Below are positions 23,775 to 35,514 of a DNA stretch of 64,000 nt, piece after piece (within the stretch, counting starts at the first letter, position 1; every line of letters begins with the position of its first letter). The notes beneath the pieces were generated by a model. That model did not search any database, had not been told where the DNA came from, and was given only the letters and a program-made list of their open reading frames with translations. The stretch lies in NCBI GenBank assembly GCA_902702965.1, contig CACRXP010000157.1:1048718-1112717 (forward strand). Reading direction: 5' to 3'. A program made the position numbers and the translations under genes. This stretch comes from Spirometra erinaceieuropaei (Eukaryota; Platyhelminthes; Cestoda; Diphyllobothriidea; Diphyllobothriidae).

Positions 23775-24184
23775 CACCTACGATCCTCATGGCACTGCCA
23801 CCGCATCGGTGAAATGTTAGTGAGAGAGAGAAGGAATTTTGATAGAAGTCTCACAGGTTTGCTTCACCAGGAACAAATTCGTGCGCGAACTACCCGGTGC
23901 GGTGGGTCTACGTTGTGAGACAAGGCTGTACGTCGTCGTGTGTGGCGGTATAGTGTGATGGTGACGTGCATAGTTACCCATGTCCCGTGGACCCTCCGGG
24001 TTGGTCGCTTACGGGAAATATAATTAGAAAAGGTCCTACCCTACTGTCTGAATAATGTCTGAAGTTTCGTTTATGAGAAACAAACAAAATCACAAGACCT
24101 GCCACACCCATTTCCCACTCCACAGGCTTATGCCAGAAGTAGACTGACTGTGTCAGCTGTTTATGAGGCAAGTTAACAAAAGGA

Positions 24185-26168
24185 CACACTTATCCTGCCA
24201 GTTTGCAATCTAATAAGCCGTGATTCTTGGCGCGTTGTTATAGGTTCAGACACACCGGAGTGATTATTAGTGTGGAATTTACAGTATCACTGTCATTCTC
24301 TCCTTCCTCCCCCATGCGCATGTCGTTTACCCAAATGTGAGTCCGTCATCAGACAGTGAACTGTTTAAAGCCTATAAAACTGAAAACGACGTGACGCTAT
24401 ATTATTTTGCCTTCTAGACTATCAAAACTATGACCTATATCCTGTTGTTTTTCCGACAGAAAACTGTATGCGACTCCTCCAAGCTTGACTGAAAGTTATG
24501 GACTGAAGGACTATATTTAGCCCTTCCCCGAATAACTGGTCGTTGCCGAGTTACAAATTTAGACTGCAAGCATGACTGCTTTCTCGTTATTCGAAAATCA
24601 TTAACTGCCAACCCGGTCCTCGATACTGTCGCCTGATGTCCAAAAAGTCGTTTAAATATAGGGGTTTTGTGCAAGCAACTGCTTGAGGAGTTTAGTAAGC
24701 TGTCCCATGCATTTTACCGGTAATTAACCGCGAAATTGTTTATATAAGCATCTTTGCTTCCCTATGTGAAAGTGCGCATGGTGTTTGTGCTACGAAATTA
24801 ATTTTAGTAGCCATTCGAACCGAGCAGATTTGTACAGAAACATATAAATATCGGTAACTTTTTCATCCAAAATGCCTCTTCTCTCAGGAATGTAATAGTG
24901 GAAATTTTACCATATTATTGCGCCTTAATTTGCATTTTGACTAAAAAGTAAGAATATGCGACATTTAAATCCACTAGACGACTCTTCATCTTTTAAATAT
25001 CACAACGCTAAATGACTTTACAGTTGCATTCTACTGCTAGTAGCAATAAAAATAAACCCCCGCCACAACTCTATTCTACTGTTTTTCCATTATGTCTTTT
25101 CATTGACTCTCTGTATTACCTTAGGAGATTGCACACAGCCAATTCACAGTCAGCCGCTAGACGAAGCCTTTCCCCTTGGGAAGGCTCTTTTTACTTTCCC
25201 ATGGCTATTTGAACAAAGGTGAACAATTAGACTGATGTGACCGTGGTGTTTAATTCACGCCGTTTTTCTGCTATCCGAAGCCTAAATGGTCGCGAATAAA
25301 CCATTAAAACGCCAGTCGTGCGGTCTTCTAACGCGCTCAAGTTGTTTATCCAACGCTCTTCTAGATGGCTGACTGCTCTTGACGCAGATCACAATGGCGG
25401 AACACTTTCCGTGGCATAATTTCTTCGCTGCAGGTCTAATTTTCCTCCTGTGCGGGCGTTTATTAACTGTGAGAAAATACACAAGAACTCCAACAGGGCA
25501 GTGAGAACCGGTCGCGTGGGCCGCGTACATAAATTAATTGTCATCAAACGTTGCTGGAAAATGTTCGGGTATGCGCCAAGCGAATGCAGAGACGACGCAT
25601 AATCAGGGATTCCTGTTTTCAGCGCAGAAGGTTCCCGTTTGAAAATTGCACATTTATCATGAAATTTTCTGCTCCCTCAACAGTTATAAGGGTTAACATC
25701 AGAAAAGTGGAAGAATTCCACACGAGTTTTGTGCCGGATTAGCCTTTTTTCAAACTCGTAAGCTTGGCACTGGGACGATAACACCCATTTGAGGCAAAGC
25801 AACAACCGCCATGTTTGTGTGAACACTCACTACAAGGGTCTGTGAGTACGGCTCAGAGGCGCCCAAGTTCAATCTCAATCTTCGACGATAACAATCGGGA
25901 GATGGCACCCAAACAATCCGCTACCTAGAAATAATACCTTTAACAGTAGACTCAAACGCCTTCAGGCTATATCAGCGGTTACAGGCCTACTTTCACGCAT
26001 TACTTGGACTTTCCGCGATGACCTAACATGGGCTGGCCGAACGAACATCGCAGGAGGTTACATGGACGATGGTCGCTTTTATCCAACCTTCTCCATCGTT
26101 ATACACGTACACATGAATATACGGCATACATTCGCATTATGGCAGTTTATTACAAAGCAAAATCAGTT
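24185..26168. other. No gene or clear repeat recognised
   Basis: Short frames only. Part of the right side could belong to the 3' flank of the Merlin-like transposon at 26.2 kb, but no terminal inverted repeat was found by eye. Confidence 0.5.
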
Positions 26169-26760
26169 TTAACTAGGATAAGTCTGCACAACATCGGACA
26201 GGAACAGTTCCCAGGCATTTGTAAAAGACATGGCATTGAGGCCAAACCAAAGACGAAACTGTACTTCGTCTATGTGAGCCCACACAGCTTGACCACATAC
26301 AGGGCCTCCCTCGTAGAGTTTCCTTTTCAGTCTACTCCAGTATGCCTCAATGGCATTGGTGTGCCGTGCGGTGGCAGGGTCCTTGAAGGTCTTTGAGTGG
26401 TTAACAGAGAAATGCAGATAATCTTCTGAGGGAGGACGATTATACGCCTTCCATTCGTCGGTTACCACTATTCTGCCTTTGGCGACCAATTTTATAATAA
26501 CGGAACGGAGAGCGGGCCAACTTCGATTATTCACCTGTTCAACTTAGACATTCTGTCGGCTAGTATCGTACTTCCCGACCAGCCACCACACACAAAACCC
26601 CTATTACCACCTGTCTCGTAAGACAGGTTGCTTTGGTAAGGCGGATTTTTTGGGTGCCATCTCCCGATTTTTACCTCTTCGACTTCCTGTACACGATCGC
26701 ACGGTCTCGTCGATTCGCTACGCCAACCCCCCCCCCCCCCCAACGCCGCGACTAGGTCCG
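26169..26760 (-). pseudogene. Merlin/ISXO2-like DDE transposase remnant
   Basis: On the minus strand the frame starting near 26,534 reads NRSWPALRSVIIKLVAKG, then RIVVTDEWKAYN (second catalytic Asp), HFSVNHSKTFKDPATARHTN, and IEAYWSRLKRKL (final catalytic Glu), the pattern of the ISXO2-like domain of Merlin transposases (IS1016/IS1595 relatives). The preceding piece, about 26,545-26,720, is in another frame: VQEVEEVKIGRW resembles the first-acid strand VEIDExKIG, and GGNRGFVCGGW the following glycine-rich strand. A frameshift and a stop near 26,530 separate them, so the copy is dead. Merlin elements are known from Schistosoma. A long C run at 26,729-26,742 lies at the 5' edge. Confidence 0.82.
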
Positions 26761-26799
26761 CCCCCTGCGCACACGCCAGGGCCTTGTTCACGTACTTCC

Positions 26800-27849
26800 T
26801 TGTGACCGCAAACGGCCTAGTGTGTGCAGATTTGTGAGTTATTTTTTGAGAGATGAATTATAAAATTTCACTAAAATCGATCATTGAAGCAACCACAAAC
26901 GTCCTAGTGTGATGATCCCATCTCTCCAAATTTATAAAACCACGAGTACAACTCGATTTCGTTCTGATAAAACTCTTCTTTTTAAATGTGTGGGGATTGC
27001 AGCAACTGTCTTCACTGGCTGAATGGCATGCTTCTTCAACTATGTTTGCTTATTCTTTCAAAAATTATACATGTATGTTTCACATCCTCAGAATTATCGT
27101 CGTTTGTGGGAAACGTGGTCTTACTGCAAAGTGGCACTTGGCACGGCAGAATACGTGCACATGTTAAAAACAAAATGCCTCGCGAAATTCCTACTATATG
27201 ACCTGTGATTTAGCAGTTTCACTTGGGGCCTTAAATATTTCTGCGACTCATATCTTCCTGCCAGACGTTGACGTCTCACGGTTTAGAAGGCTGCAGTATA
27301 TGTTGTATACTTTAAAGATTGATCGTATAATTTCATTAAGGAAGGCGCACTTATAAGTGGAACTGAAAACGTCAGTTTGTTTAGGAACTACGCCACGCAA
27401 AATGGCGAAAGGAAATTGGCTGTCTAACAATCCACAAACGCTGAAACTAACAAGAAATTCTTCATTTTTAACAATGCTTCTGAATGAAGCCGTAATGCGA
27501 GACCCAAAAAATGACCAGTTAAAATCATAGGGCGCAGTTTTATTAATTAGTTTGGAGTAAAGTATCAGGCATATTTCATGACGTCTGTCGGAATGTAAAA
27601 CAGTCTTCGCTATCTGTTCTAATAATTGTTGGAAACACTTGATGTTACTGGCCGTGGGTTGCATTCTGCAAAGTGGCGCTATGAGAGACACCAGAATCCG
27701 CAAATTCATTGTTTGATACATCCATTTGCAAAATATTTGTGAGATACAGTTCTGCCACTAAATTTTCACTGAATGCGAGTCAGTAAGTGATTTAAAGGAG
27801 TTAATTAATTTACCCGACCCCATTGTGAAAAACATAGTTCTCAGTCGAA
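26800..27849. other. No gene recognised; unassigned long minus frame
   Basis: The 157-residue minus frame at 27,248-27,721 is among the longest in the window but shows no recognisable domain and overlaps AT-rich sequence. A phrase near 26,835-26,880 (TGAGAGATGAATTATAAAAT) is echoed at 28,010-28,035 in the tRNA-SINE tail, suggesting a shared repeat. Confidence 0.4.
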
Positions 27850-28080
27850 GCCTCGTAGCTCAGGTGGTTTAGAATGTAGGTTGTACTCAAGGCCTAGCCT
27901 TGCTGTCTTGGGTACGGACCTCGCCGAGACCTTCAAGATTTTTGCATTTGGGTCAAATGAATGCAAATTTTCGGTGTACCCTCGTCAAGCGCAGACGCTT
28001 GAATTATTTCTTGAGAGAGGAATTATGAAATTTCGCCGACCTCGACTAGCACAAAAACCCACAGGTCTTCACATGTTAAA
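27850..28080 (+). repeat. tRNA-derived SINE, second family
   Basis: GCCTCGTAGCTCAGGTGGTT at 27,851 is a good acceptor stem plus A-box. It is followed by an anticodon-like region and, around 27,900-27,930, a decayed B-box (GGGTACGGACCTCGCCGAG in place of GGTTCGAATCC...CGAGG). A body with CAGACGCTTGAATTATTTC and GAGGAATTATGAAATTTC follows. The broken T-arm argues against a working tRNA. Related tRNA-like pieces occur at 12.17 and 53.4 kb. Confidence 0.6.
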
Positions 28081-28148
28081 CATCACCAGTCAGGGCAACG
28101 GAAACTTCGTCAAAGCACTCTGACACTGTTGTGAGTTAGCAAATGGTC

Positions 28149-28556
28149 GAATTTTTGGCTAGATCGCAGTTGGTAGCAAGGTCCGTATTAAAGGTCGCGG
28201 GGGGTTTGTTTAATGGAGATATTTTGTGGAGTTCCATAATCACATCTGACCAATTTGGCTTCCATTTTACGTTTGAGGTTAGGATTAGGGTACCGGTTAA
28301 TGGTTTCCGATTTTCGGGTTAGGTTTATGCCTTTATGCTTAGGTTTTTGGGTTACGGTTAGGGTTTGAGATTAGGAATAGGTTTAAGTATTACGGTTAGG
28401 CTTCTCAGTTACGGCTATGTCTAAGGGCTACTGTTACGTTTACGATTTCGGTTAGGGTTGCCGTTAGGGTTACCAGTTTAAATTTAAGGTAAGGGTTAGG
28501 GTCGCCGTCCGCTTCCCCATTCCTGGCTACCAACTGCGATCTAGCCGAATTTTTTG
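28149..28556. repeat. Degenerate TTAGGG-like block with inverted ends
   Basis: Perfect 21-bp inverted repeats, GGCTAGATCGCAGTTGGTAGC at 28,157-28,177 and its complement at 28,526-28,546 (with a looser GAATTTTT extension outside), bracket about 350 bp. From about 28,275 to 28,505 the interior is built of GGTTAGG, GGTTACGG, GGTTAGGGTT and similar variants of the telomere-type TTAGGG unit. It has no coding potential. It could be a mobile non-autonomous element that captured or evolved telomere-like repeats, or an interstitial telomeric tract. Confidence 0.8.
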
Positions 28557-29834
28557 CCTATTTGCATCCATCTTTTGCGTACGGACTTTACAGTAGAGGT
28601 ATGTTAAAGTAATTTTAAATAAAAGGTGACTTTTAGCTACGATAACTTTGTTTTCCATACTTCCTCTCTTGTTTTGGCGCAACGAGTTAACGCGTAGCGA
28701 AAATTCCCATTGAAGAATTAGAAAGACAACTTGGAGAGCATACGTAAGCTTTCAATAAATTTTATTCAGGCCTGCGCATTAATATTTTTATTTAAATTAT
28801 TAATAAGAAATTGCGGACAAGCAGAAGTTATTTTCTAGCTGGTGTTTGGCGGAGGGTCTGGGTGGGTTAGGTGAAAAACAGGAGGAAAGCAGATGGTGGG
28901 CATTAAGAGGGGTAATTATACGAGGGTGGCCGGCATAAGGCGCAGTCTAGTCCGTTGTTTGACACAAAGAGTAAGGAGGATCTGCTCTGCCGATAGCATT
29001 GTGGAATGACCTGAGATTGTCAAAAATCTCTTTTTTGCTATGTACATGGCCGAAGATCACCAAAGCCCCACGATGCTGACAGCAGAAAAGAAGAAGCCTT
29101 TCATAAGGGGACACGCCAAGGGAACTTCTAAAAAGGCGCTTAACTGAAGCTGTATCATCCACCTTTCCAGCAGCTGTTGCCCGTGTACTCTTCTCCATTA
29201 GTCCAATCCTACACGGAGAGAGCAAGGACAAAGTGCCAGCGCAGACCACTTCGATCTGTATTTTCTCCTTTACCTGCTCCTGTGGAGCAGAATATATTAG
29301 TCGCACGAGCCGATGCTTGTCCAAAAGAATGAGAGAATAACTCCCAGCATGGTTAGGAAAGGGACAGATAAAGAACGTCAATAGCCCTATCTTCACCCAC
29401 ATGGTAGACACAGATCACTGTGCAGATGCCGTACAGGCATTCCGACTGCTTTACACGATCCCGTCAAGCTATCCAAAAGGCCTTGGACATCATCTCTTGG
29501 CAACTGCAGGGGCAGCTGTCATCAGGCTATACAAACCATTCTATGCGCATAAAAGAACTTCGTACAGGCCCCACAGATACCATAAGCCAAAGCCACCATG
29601 CCAGCCACACGCGTATAATCACCCGTCCCAGTGCCCACCATCCTCCCCCCCCCCCTGACACTGACGGTAATTCTGTTTTTCATTCCATTCACCAAGCCCC
29701 TCCCTCAAACCCCATATACTGAATGACTTCTGCTTGTTCGCATTCTCTTTTTAATCATTTCGATAGCAACATGAACGTACAGGAATGGAAGAGAATATGC
29801 GCATCACAGGTTCTTGTTTAAAAGAAGGCGAAGG
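28557..29834. other. No gene recognised
   Basis: Contains a 154-residue minus frame (28,947-29,411) without recognisable domain or splice support, and a CCACC-rich tract ending in a C run near 29,645-29,656. Confidence 0.45.
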
Positions 29835-30725
29835 CACGATCACTGGGACAGTAGGTTTATTTGCCTGAGCTTTCGAACTCGAACTAGAGTTCATCATCAG
29901 AGGCTACTCGAGTGCAGCAAATTGTGAACATTTATATCGTTCATCCTTGGGGGAGAGGGGCAGTACGACCATGGCTAGGTAGGGTTTGTGCCGCCTGGTC
30001 CACGATGTCCCCCCGGCGTGGTGACACCGTTTGTACTTCGCGACGGTGTGAGCTGCGCCACCTGGCTGCGTGGGCGGAGCGCGTGATAATACGCAGGCAA
30101 ATCGATGTGTCTGTTGATATAATTGTTGTCCGACACGCATGCCTCCAACAGCTCTCGCCCTGTCTTGTTGCTGGCTCGCGCCAATATCCGCGTGTTTGCC
30201 AAGTCGAACTCATGCCCTTCCTCCAGCGTGAGTGGCTACTTGAGACAGTGGGTCGCCTCTCCGAACGGCCCGTTTGTGCTCAAGTATTCGTGAGATCAGA
30301 CGTCGTCCTGTTTGGCCTGTGTAGTGGCAAGGACAGTTTTGGCACTGGATTCGATAGACTACGCCCGACTGTTCACCTGCGTCCAGCCGATCCTTCATTT
30401 TCATGATCCTGCTACACATGGTGGCCGCCGGATGATGAGCGATGCCCACGCCTAGCTCTGACGCGATGCGTTCTGTAGCCTCGGACACATTCTTTATGTA
30501 CGGTAGGGAGTGCCAAATTGTTGGTTTCTCTCTTCCATTTGTCCGGCGTGGGTGCGCGCGTATGCAGCGACTGAGAAAACTATTTGGGTAGCCGTTCTTT
30601 GTTAATTGGTCCCGGAGATGCCGTAGTTTTTGCATCCTACCTTCGGGCTCGCTACAGTGCGTTTTTACCCGGTCGAAAAGCGCCCTCACACAGCCCCGTT
30701 TGTGCACCAATGGGTGGTTGCTATG
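29835..30725 (-). mobile_element. Penelope-like retroelement, 5'-truncated
   Basis: Enters near 30,725 in the RT-distal part (SNHPLVHKRGCVRALFDRV), continues through LPYIKNVSEATERIASELGV and HHPAATMCSRIMKMKDRL, then the GIY-YIG core GVVYRIQCQNCPCHYTGQTG with RRLISRILEHK and RRGDPLSQVATHAG. A frameshift near 30,205 moves the rest to another frame: FDLANTRILARASNK, ELLEACVSDNNYINRHIDL, PAYYHALR. The 3' end near 29,835 holds a well-formed hammerhead-like core. RT palm is missing. Belongs to a different sub-lineage from the 6.6/45-kb copies, judged by the endonuclease sequence. Confidence 0.88.
29845..29905 (-). ncRNA. Hammerhead-ribozyme-like motif at PLE 3' end
   Basis: On the minus strand: CTGATGA (29,894-29,900), then GAACTC-loop-GAGTTC forming a perfect 6-bp helix II, GAAA, then a very short helix III (GCTCAGGC) and AAATAAA. 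PLEs are known to carry hammerheads with tiny helix III (established knowledge). The nucleotide preceding the expected cleavage site departs from the usual UH rule, so activity is uncertain. Confidence 0.6.
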
Positions 30726-30958
30726 TACAGGCCTGGAGAGAATTTATTGAAAGCTTACGTATGCTCGCGAAATTGTCTTTTGATTTAACGTTACTTATCT
30801 GACCAAACATGCGACCAAGTGCCCTTGTAGGTAACTTATGCCGTCACCTACGTTACTTTTTCAGCACTGCTTTAAACCTCAAATACACCAACAAGATCTA
30901 AACTTATTCATTTTTAAATTTTCAATAAGCTCATGCTTTCCTTTTTGTTGTAATGCAG

Positions 30959-31018
30959 TGCATGGAGATGGTGACGAAGAATGTCAACATTACGGTGTGG
31001 ATTTACTGGTGACCACGG
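30959..31018 (+). CDS. Possible 5' exon of the arrestin-like gene
   Basis: A 60-nt segment between a plausible acceptor (TTTTTGTTGTAATGCAG) and a good donor (ACGG before GTACGT). Its frame gives HGDGDEECQHYGVDLLVTT. It enters in phase 1 and leaves in phase 1, exactly what the next exon at 32,713 needs. No homology supports it and no start codon was found upstream, so this is a phase-based inference. Confidence 0.3.
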
Positions 31019-32712
31019 GTACGTTCACAGCCTCGTATTTCCTTTCGGCATGTCTGCCTCTGAAATTTTAATGAAATTCCATTCTTGAGACGATTTAGTT
31101 GGCCTAATCACTATATCCGTTCGATAATAGGTCAGTTTGAAGAACGGGGATACAACGTGAGTGTCTCTCTTACAAAAAAGATCTCGTTCTCTTTACTTTG
31201 CAGCCATCTGGTTTTGTTGGTTTAGTTTGGATTCTTGAACCAACACGTGAGGACTTAGTTAATCTAAGAACAGGAAATTCTGGAGTGTGTACAATTCTAT
31301 TTAAGCATAAGACTTAATGCCATTTCGCTATTTTATATAGAACAGTTTGCCTTCCCTTCATTATTTTGCCGTTTTTTACATGGCAGAAGCTGTAAGTATT
31401 TCTGATCTTTACTTAGATTGTCAAAAGCAGCTCGGTGTACTTCTGCATGTGATTAAGGGGATTAAGAACGATTAGATTACCTTCTATAAACGTTTGAGTT
31501 GCTTTAAATGAAGTGCTCTTGTCAGCACTTGAAGACGCCAATCAGATTTCAGTTAAATACTTACACCCATCTAATACTGTGAACGCAACGATATTATGGG
31601 TTTTTTTAGGCGACCTAAACACTCTTTTCATGCGCAAACGTGAAACCCCGCACCAAACAGGTCCCGTTCGCCCACCTCAACAGGCTGTATTGTTGTTAAG
31701 GTGGGTTGGCGCGACGACAAGAATTTTCCCCACTCAAAATTCGGAGACAGAGTTATTAAAAGAAAAAGAGAGGCTACCGTTGAGGCTGTAGGCATTGGCG
31801 CGTAGTTGTGTGTGTGCCTGAGCCTTGTTTTCATGTAGCCAATCAGAAAGTTGCGCAACATCGATAGGCTACAAGCTTTCACCACAGCGGGAATGCCACA
31901 CGCGCGGCGCAGACATTCAATTGGCAAAGGGCGCCGGGCGAACCGCAGACGAAACGCGTAAGCTACCGTGATTGCTAATCACGGGAACACACAGCCAGAG
32001 TACCATGCCTAACACCTCGATTTCGCGTACAAACGCCGATGCGCGGCCAACTCTCAGTCAGCCGACCCCCTCATCCTCCTCTTTTAGACTGAAGGCTACT
32101 TTGCCTTTCTCAATCTCCTACCAGCTTCCTTTGCTTTTCAGGGTTCACCAGTGCAACTTCCATTCCATGAATAGACACATTAAAGGCGCTTTAGAGAGTG
32201 CCAAACTGTAGGTTTAGGTCTAAGTTATACCACCGGGTCAGACAGCGAGCTTGCATCCGAAGTGCATGAAGTTGGTTGTACTTCCAAATTATCGGTGAAA
32301 TGTTTTTTCCCTATTTTACTGTTGACGACAAAGATGGAATACTTTAGGCCACTTTTATTGCCTCTTTTAGGCAAGCCCAGAGCGTACCGGTCAGTCTTCA
32401 GTCTCTTTTACCTCATGAATTTGCAATAAACCGCCTTTTATATACTGTCGCCCAGGGCAAAGAGAGCACACACTACTTTGTAAGTCTTTTTTCTGAAACC
32501 AATAAACCAAGCCTTTCTGCCGAACAATTTCACAAGTCAAACCGGAGTGAGAATAAATTTTTTTTCAATAAACATTGATTTTCTGATTATGGAGCCTTGG
32601 ACATCCGTCCGTCTGTAAAAACAGACTGCGTTTGCTTTTGTATAACAATTCCTTTCGCTATTTTAAAGCACGACACGAGGCCTTCGCCATATTCAACCAT
32701 TCCGCCCTTCAG

Positions 32713-32966
32713 TACTTGCAGATGCCGCGCCGAGTGACTCCGATTCGTGGGTAGAAACGACCGCCTGGCGTCCAGAACCGGATACCCCACTTGCTAACCA
32801 GGTCAACGAGCTCAGGCTGCAAATTGGAGAACGCACAGTGCGACCTGGTGACCACATCCACGGTCGCGTCTTCTTCGATACGGAGAAAGCAGTAGACCTC
32901 TCGAAATTAGTCCTCAATCTCAACCAAACTTTCGTTCACACTGACAGCACGGGAAGACTTTCTGAG
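32713..32966 (+). CDS. Alpha-arrestin-like gene, arrestin N-domain exon 1
   Basis: Acceptor TTCCGCCCTTCAG; donor GAG before GTAGGT. The 84 codons begin LADAAPSDSDSW and contain LRLQIGERTVRPGDHIHGRV, then DLSKLVLNLNQTFV: a strand, a PGD turn, G-R-V strand and a beta strand with alternate hydrophobics, the opening of an arrestin N-domain (G-x-V/PGD...G.V pattern; family knowledge). Phase is 1 at the left and 0 at the right. An alternative acceptor 9 nt downstream keeps frame. Alpha-arrestins are cytoplasmic adaptors that link membrane cargo to ubiquitin ligases and endocytosis. The gene start lies upstream and is not certain. Confidence 0.8.
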
Positions 32967-33597
32967 GTAGGTAACCGGAGGTTTTATGCCTCATTTCACG
33001 AAACCCCAGCCAATTGGAACAAGTAGTCTGGAAAGCCATGGCTGGGTCTGATTTGCTTCGTCGGTCAAATCTTACCGGGCTAGCAGTGCTAATGACGTCG
33101 TGGCACCTGTAATTCTAGCGGGCTGCCGGAATGTAACTTCGAATTACCTGTGCCAGACTGTTCACCCCGACGACGTCTAGCCATGGGCAGGCAAATCAGG
33201 CGACCTCTAGCGGACATAAGTGACATGAGTATCTCTGATTAAAGTCAGACATACACGTTGCAGATACATCCTCTCAGTATGTATATACAATTTTTTCTCA
33301 CTTTTGTCATTTCGCTACTTTGGCTGTTTCGTTATGCATTGCCCAACCTCAAGTATCACTGGAGCTATTGCAGGCATTACTGCCTAAAATATAGTCTGGT
33401 CAGAAAATTACTAACTTGATCAATGGCTGCTGGTAGTTTTTTTTACCCACAATTGATATTACTAGCGGAATCCATTTTGCAGTTATATGGAGTGCTTACC
33501 AGAAATGGATCTTTATATGCGTTGTTGCCTTCGATCGAGCATTGAAGCTCATGCCTTGGGAATATTGGTAATGGTCTGCGCATTGTACACTTTTTCT

Positions 33598-34365
33598 CAG
33601 TAAATTTTGGCTGCAATTCTGAAATGCGTTTTCGATTAGGAAGGATTACCTAGGTGCGGTTTAAATATTAATTATCGTAATGAATAATCTTATGAACTTT
33701 GAAATTCACAATTATATTAGCTTTTGAGGACACATCTTTGCGGCCTCCTGTAAAAACCAATCTCAGTAAAAAAAGTGTCTACTTAAAAGGTGTGCATTCC
33801 ACACGTCGATATTCCATAGTCCCAAAAATTCAGGCATATTTAAATAAAACATGCGCAAAGAATGCGATTTCTTCTATTCATTTAGTGGCATACCACGCCG
33901 ACCGCAAACTTCACAGTAGATGAAAGCGCATATTTGGGTTTTGAAAATCCTTCCAATTCAAGAATAATTTTGAGCCTAAAGTTAATAAAATTTTGCTGTG
34001 AATGCAGACTGTATTGTATATTTCATGAGGAGCATTAATACCTGCACAGGTGCGATGCTTTATTAAGGGAAAATGCACAGTCTTAAAAATCTCATAATTA
34101 GATATTTTTCAAACTCGAAAGGCGTTCTTCCTTCGAGTGCAAACTGTGAAGTCGGCATGATGTGCTACCAAACAGGCGGACGGAATCGCATTTTTTGCAT
34201 TTTTCTATATATCTTTATTTCCAGAACCGTCGGAAATCGATGTGAAAAATGCTCACTACTTAAGTTGTCACTTTTTACCGAGTGCGGCTTTCATAAGAGG
34301 TCTCAAAAAGTGTATTTAAAAGTCAACTTCATGATGAGTCTCAAACTTAAATCTGATCTTTAGAA
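33598..34365. mobile_element. Decayed fold-back MITE, subfamily B, in arrestin intron 1
   Basis: The left part (TTCTGAAATGCGTTTTCGAT, AGGAAGGATTACCTAGGTG, GGCCTCCTGTAAAAACCA) and right part (TGCTCACTACTTAAGTTGTC, TTTTTACCGAGTGCGGC, TTTCATAAGAGGTC) follow subfamily B in order. Both ends are eroded, so the boundaries are approximate and no TA duplication can be assigned. Confidence 0.65.
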
Positions 34366-35514
34366 ATTAGGGTAATCGATCAGTCACGGATATAGGTGCA
34401 TCCCTCATCTATCTTCCTACAAAGTGCCATTTGTAATGCAACAACACAAGCATGCGGTACGTATATATGAAGACTACTCGTTCCCTCCTTGAACCCCTCT
34501 ATTACCACCAGTTCTGTATTGTAGGTGGTCCTGCGCCATTTATCATGGGCGCGTACAGAAACCATGCATGATCGTGTAATTTAATTATTTATGCAGCAGA
34601 CATATGAAGCGTTCTGGTTAGAGTATAGAGCATGCCCGATCCGTTTTGTTGCAGCTTTCCAGTCTATAGCTCTGCGAAAAAGAAACAATGCAAAATGACA
34701 AGCTAGACGATCAGTCAGAAAAAGCCATCAATTCCATTTCCTCTTCTGCCTTCCTTATGCACCATTGCATATCGTCTTGTGGACACATAGCGGGCCTTAA
34801 ACTTGACTCCGAAGGTAAAATGTTCGAGCATCTTTCATCCGGAAGTAAAACCCGGAAACAGCAGTTCCAGAATGATCAGCATTTTTAGTAGGAGTCTGCT
34901 GAACAACGAGTCAGAAGCTTAATCGCAGAAAGTTTGACCATTGGTCGATGATTTAAGAGTGCGGATTTGGATCACGGGTAATCAATATTGATGGCTGAAG
35001 GACTACCAATTAGCAGTGCTTAAGATTAGAAAAATTTTGACTGCAGTTACCCTTGTTTTTAGGTACCCTTTTAGAAAGTCTAATGTTAGTTACGGTTCAG
35101 ATTTCAAAAAAAGCATTTCGGGGACTTTCTGCATCGTCACATTCAATGATCTTTTCAATCTTCTCTGGAAAGCTGAAGAAAAGCTGCAGAATTCCCTTTG
35201 AAAATTTTCTGTTTCTTCATTCTAAAAGGCAAAAAATGATAGAGCATCTTTAATTTCAGTCAACAGGACCCGTAAACTGAAATTTTTAAGACACTTAAGA
35301 CATTGAGAATAGAAATTTTAGATGCAATCAAGTTCTTCTTAAGCAAAAAGTGACTGATCATCTCTTATCGTCAGACCTTGTCATATTACAGATTTAGCAG
35401 CTGCGGGAAGATCTCAATGGTTGCGGATAACAATTATGATATTGAATTTGTTTGCAATTCTTGCCTTTCGAAATAATTACTGTCGAAATACCAATAGACT
35501 TTTGCTGATTTCAG

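Larger units (their letters stand above)
22014..24184. repeat. 2.2-kb nested palindrome centred on a fold-back MITE
   Basis: Outer arms of roughly 380-405 bp flank a MITE. The left arm starts ACTTGCCTCATAAACAGCTG and the right arm ends CAGCTGTTTATGAGGCAAGT. Matching pairs run inward: GGAAATGGGTGTGGCAGG with CCTGCCACACCCATTTCC; GTAGACCCACCGCACC with GGTGCGGTGGGTCTAC; GGCAGTGCCATGAGGATCGT with ACGATCCTCATGGCACTGCC. The left arm is interrupted by a SINE at 22,141-22,419; the right arm has about 30 extra bases with GAGAGAGAGAAGG near 23,820. No protein is encoded. Confidence 0.88.

Noticed and set aside
27248..27721. 157-residue minus-strand open frame
   Set aside because: No recognisable domain, no convincing splice borders, AT-rich; length is possible by chance in 64 kb read in six frames.
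27850..27930. Apparent tRNA gene starting GCCTCGTAGCTCAGG
   Set aside because: The T-arm is broken and the acceptor stem does not close properly.
28947..29411. 154-residue minus-strand open frame
   Set aside because: No domain recognised and no flanking repeats or splice sites that support it.
29912..30406. 164-residue plus-strand open frame
   Set aside because: Antisense of the PLE endonuclease at 29.8-30.7 kb, which carries the recognisable GIY-YIG motifs.
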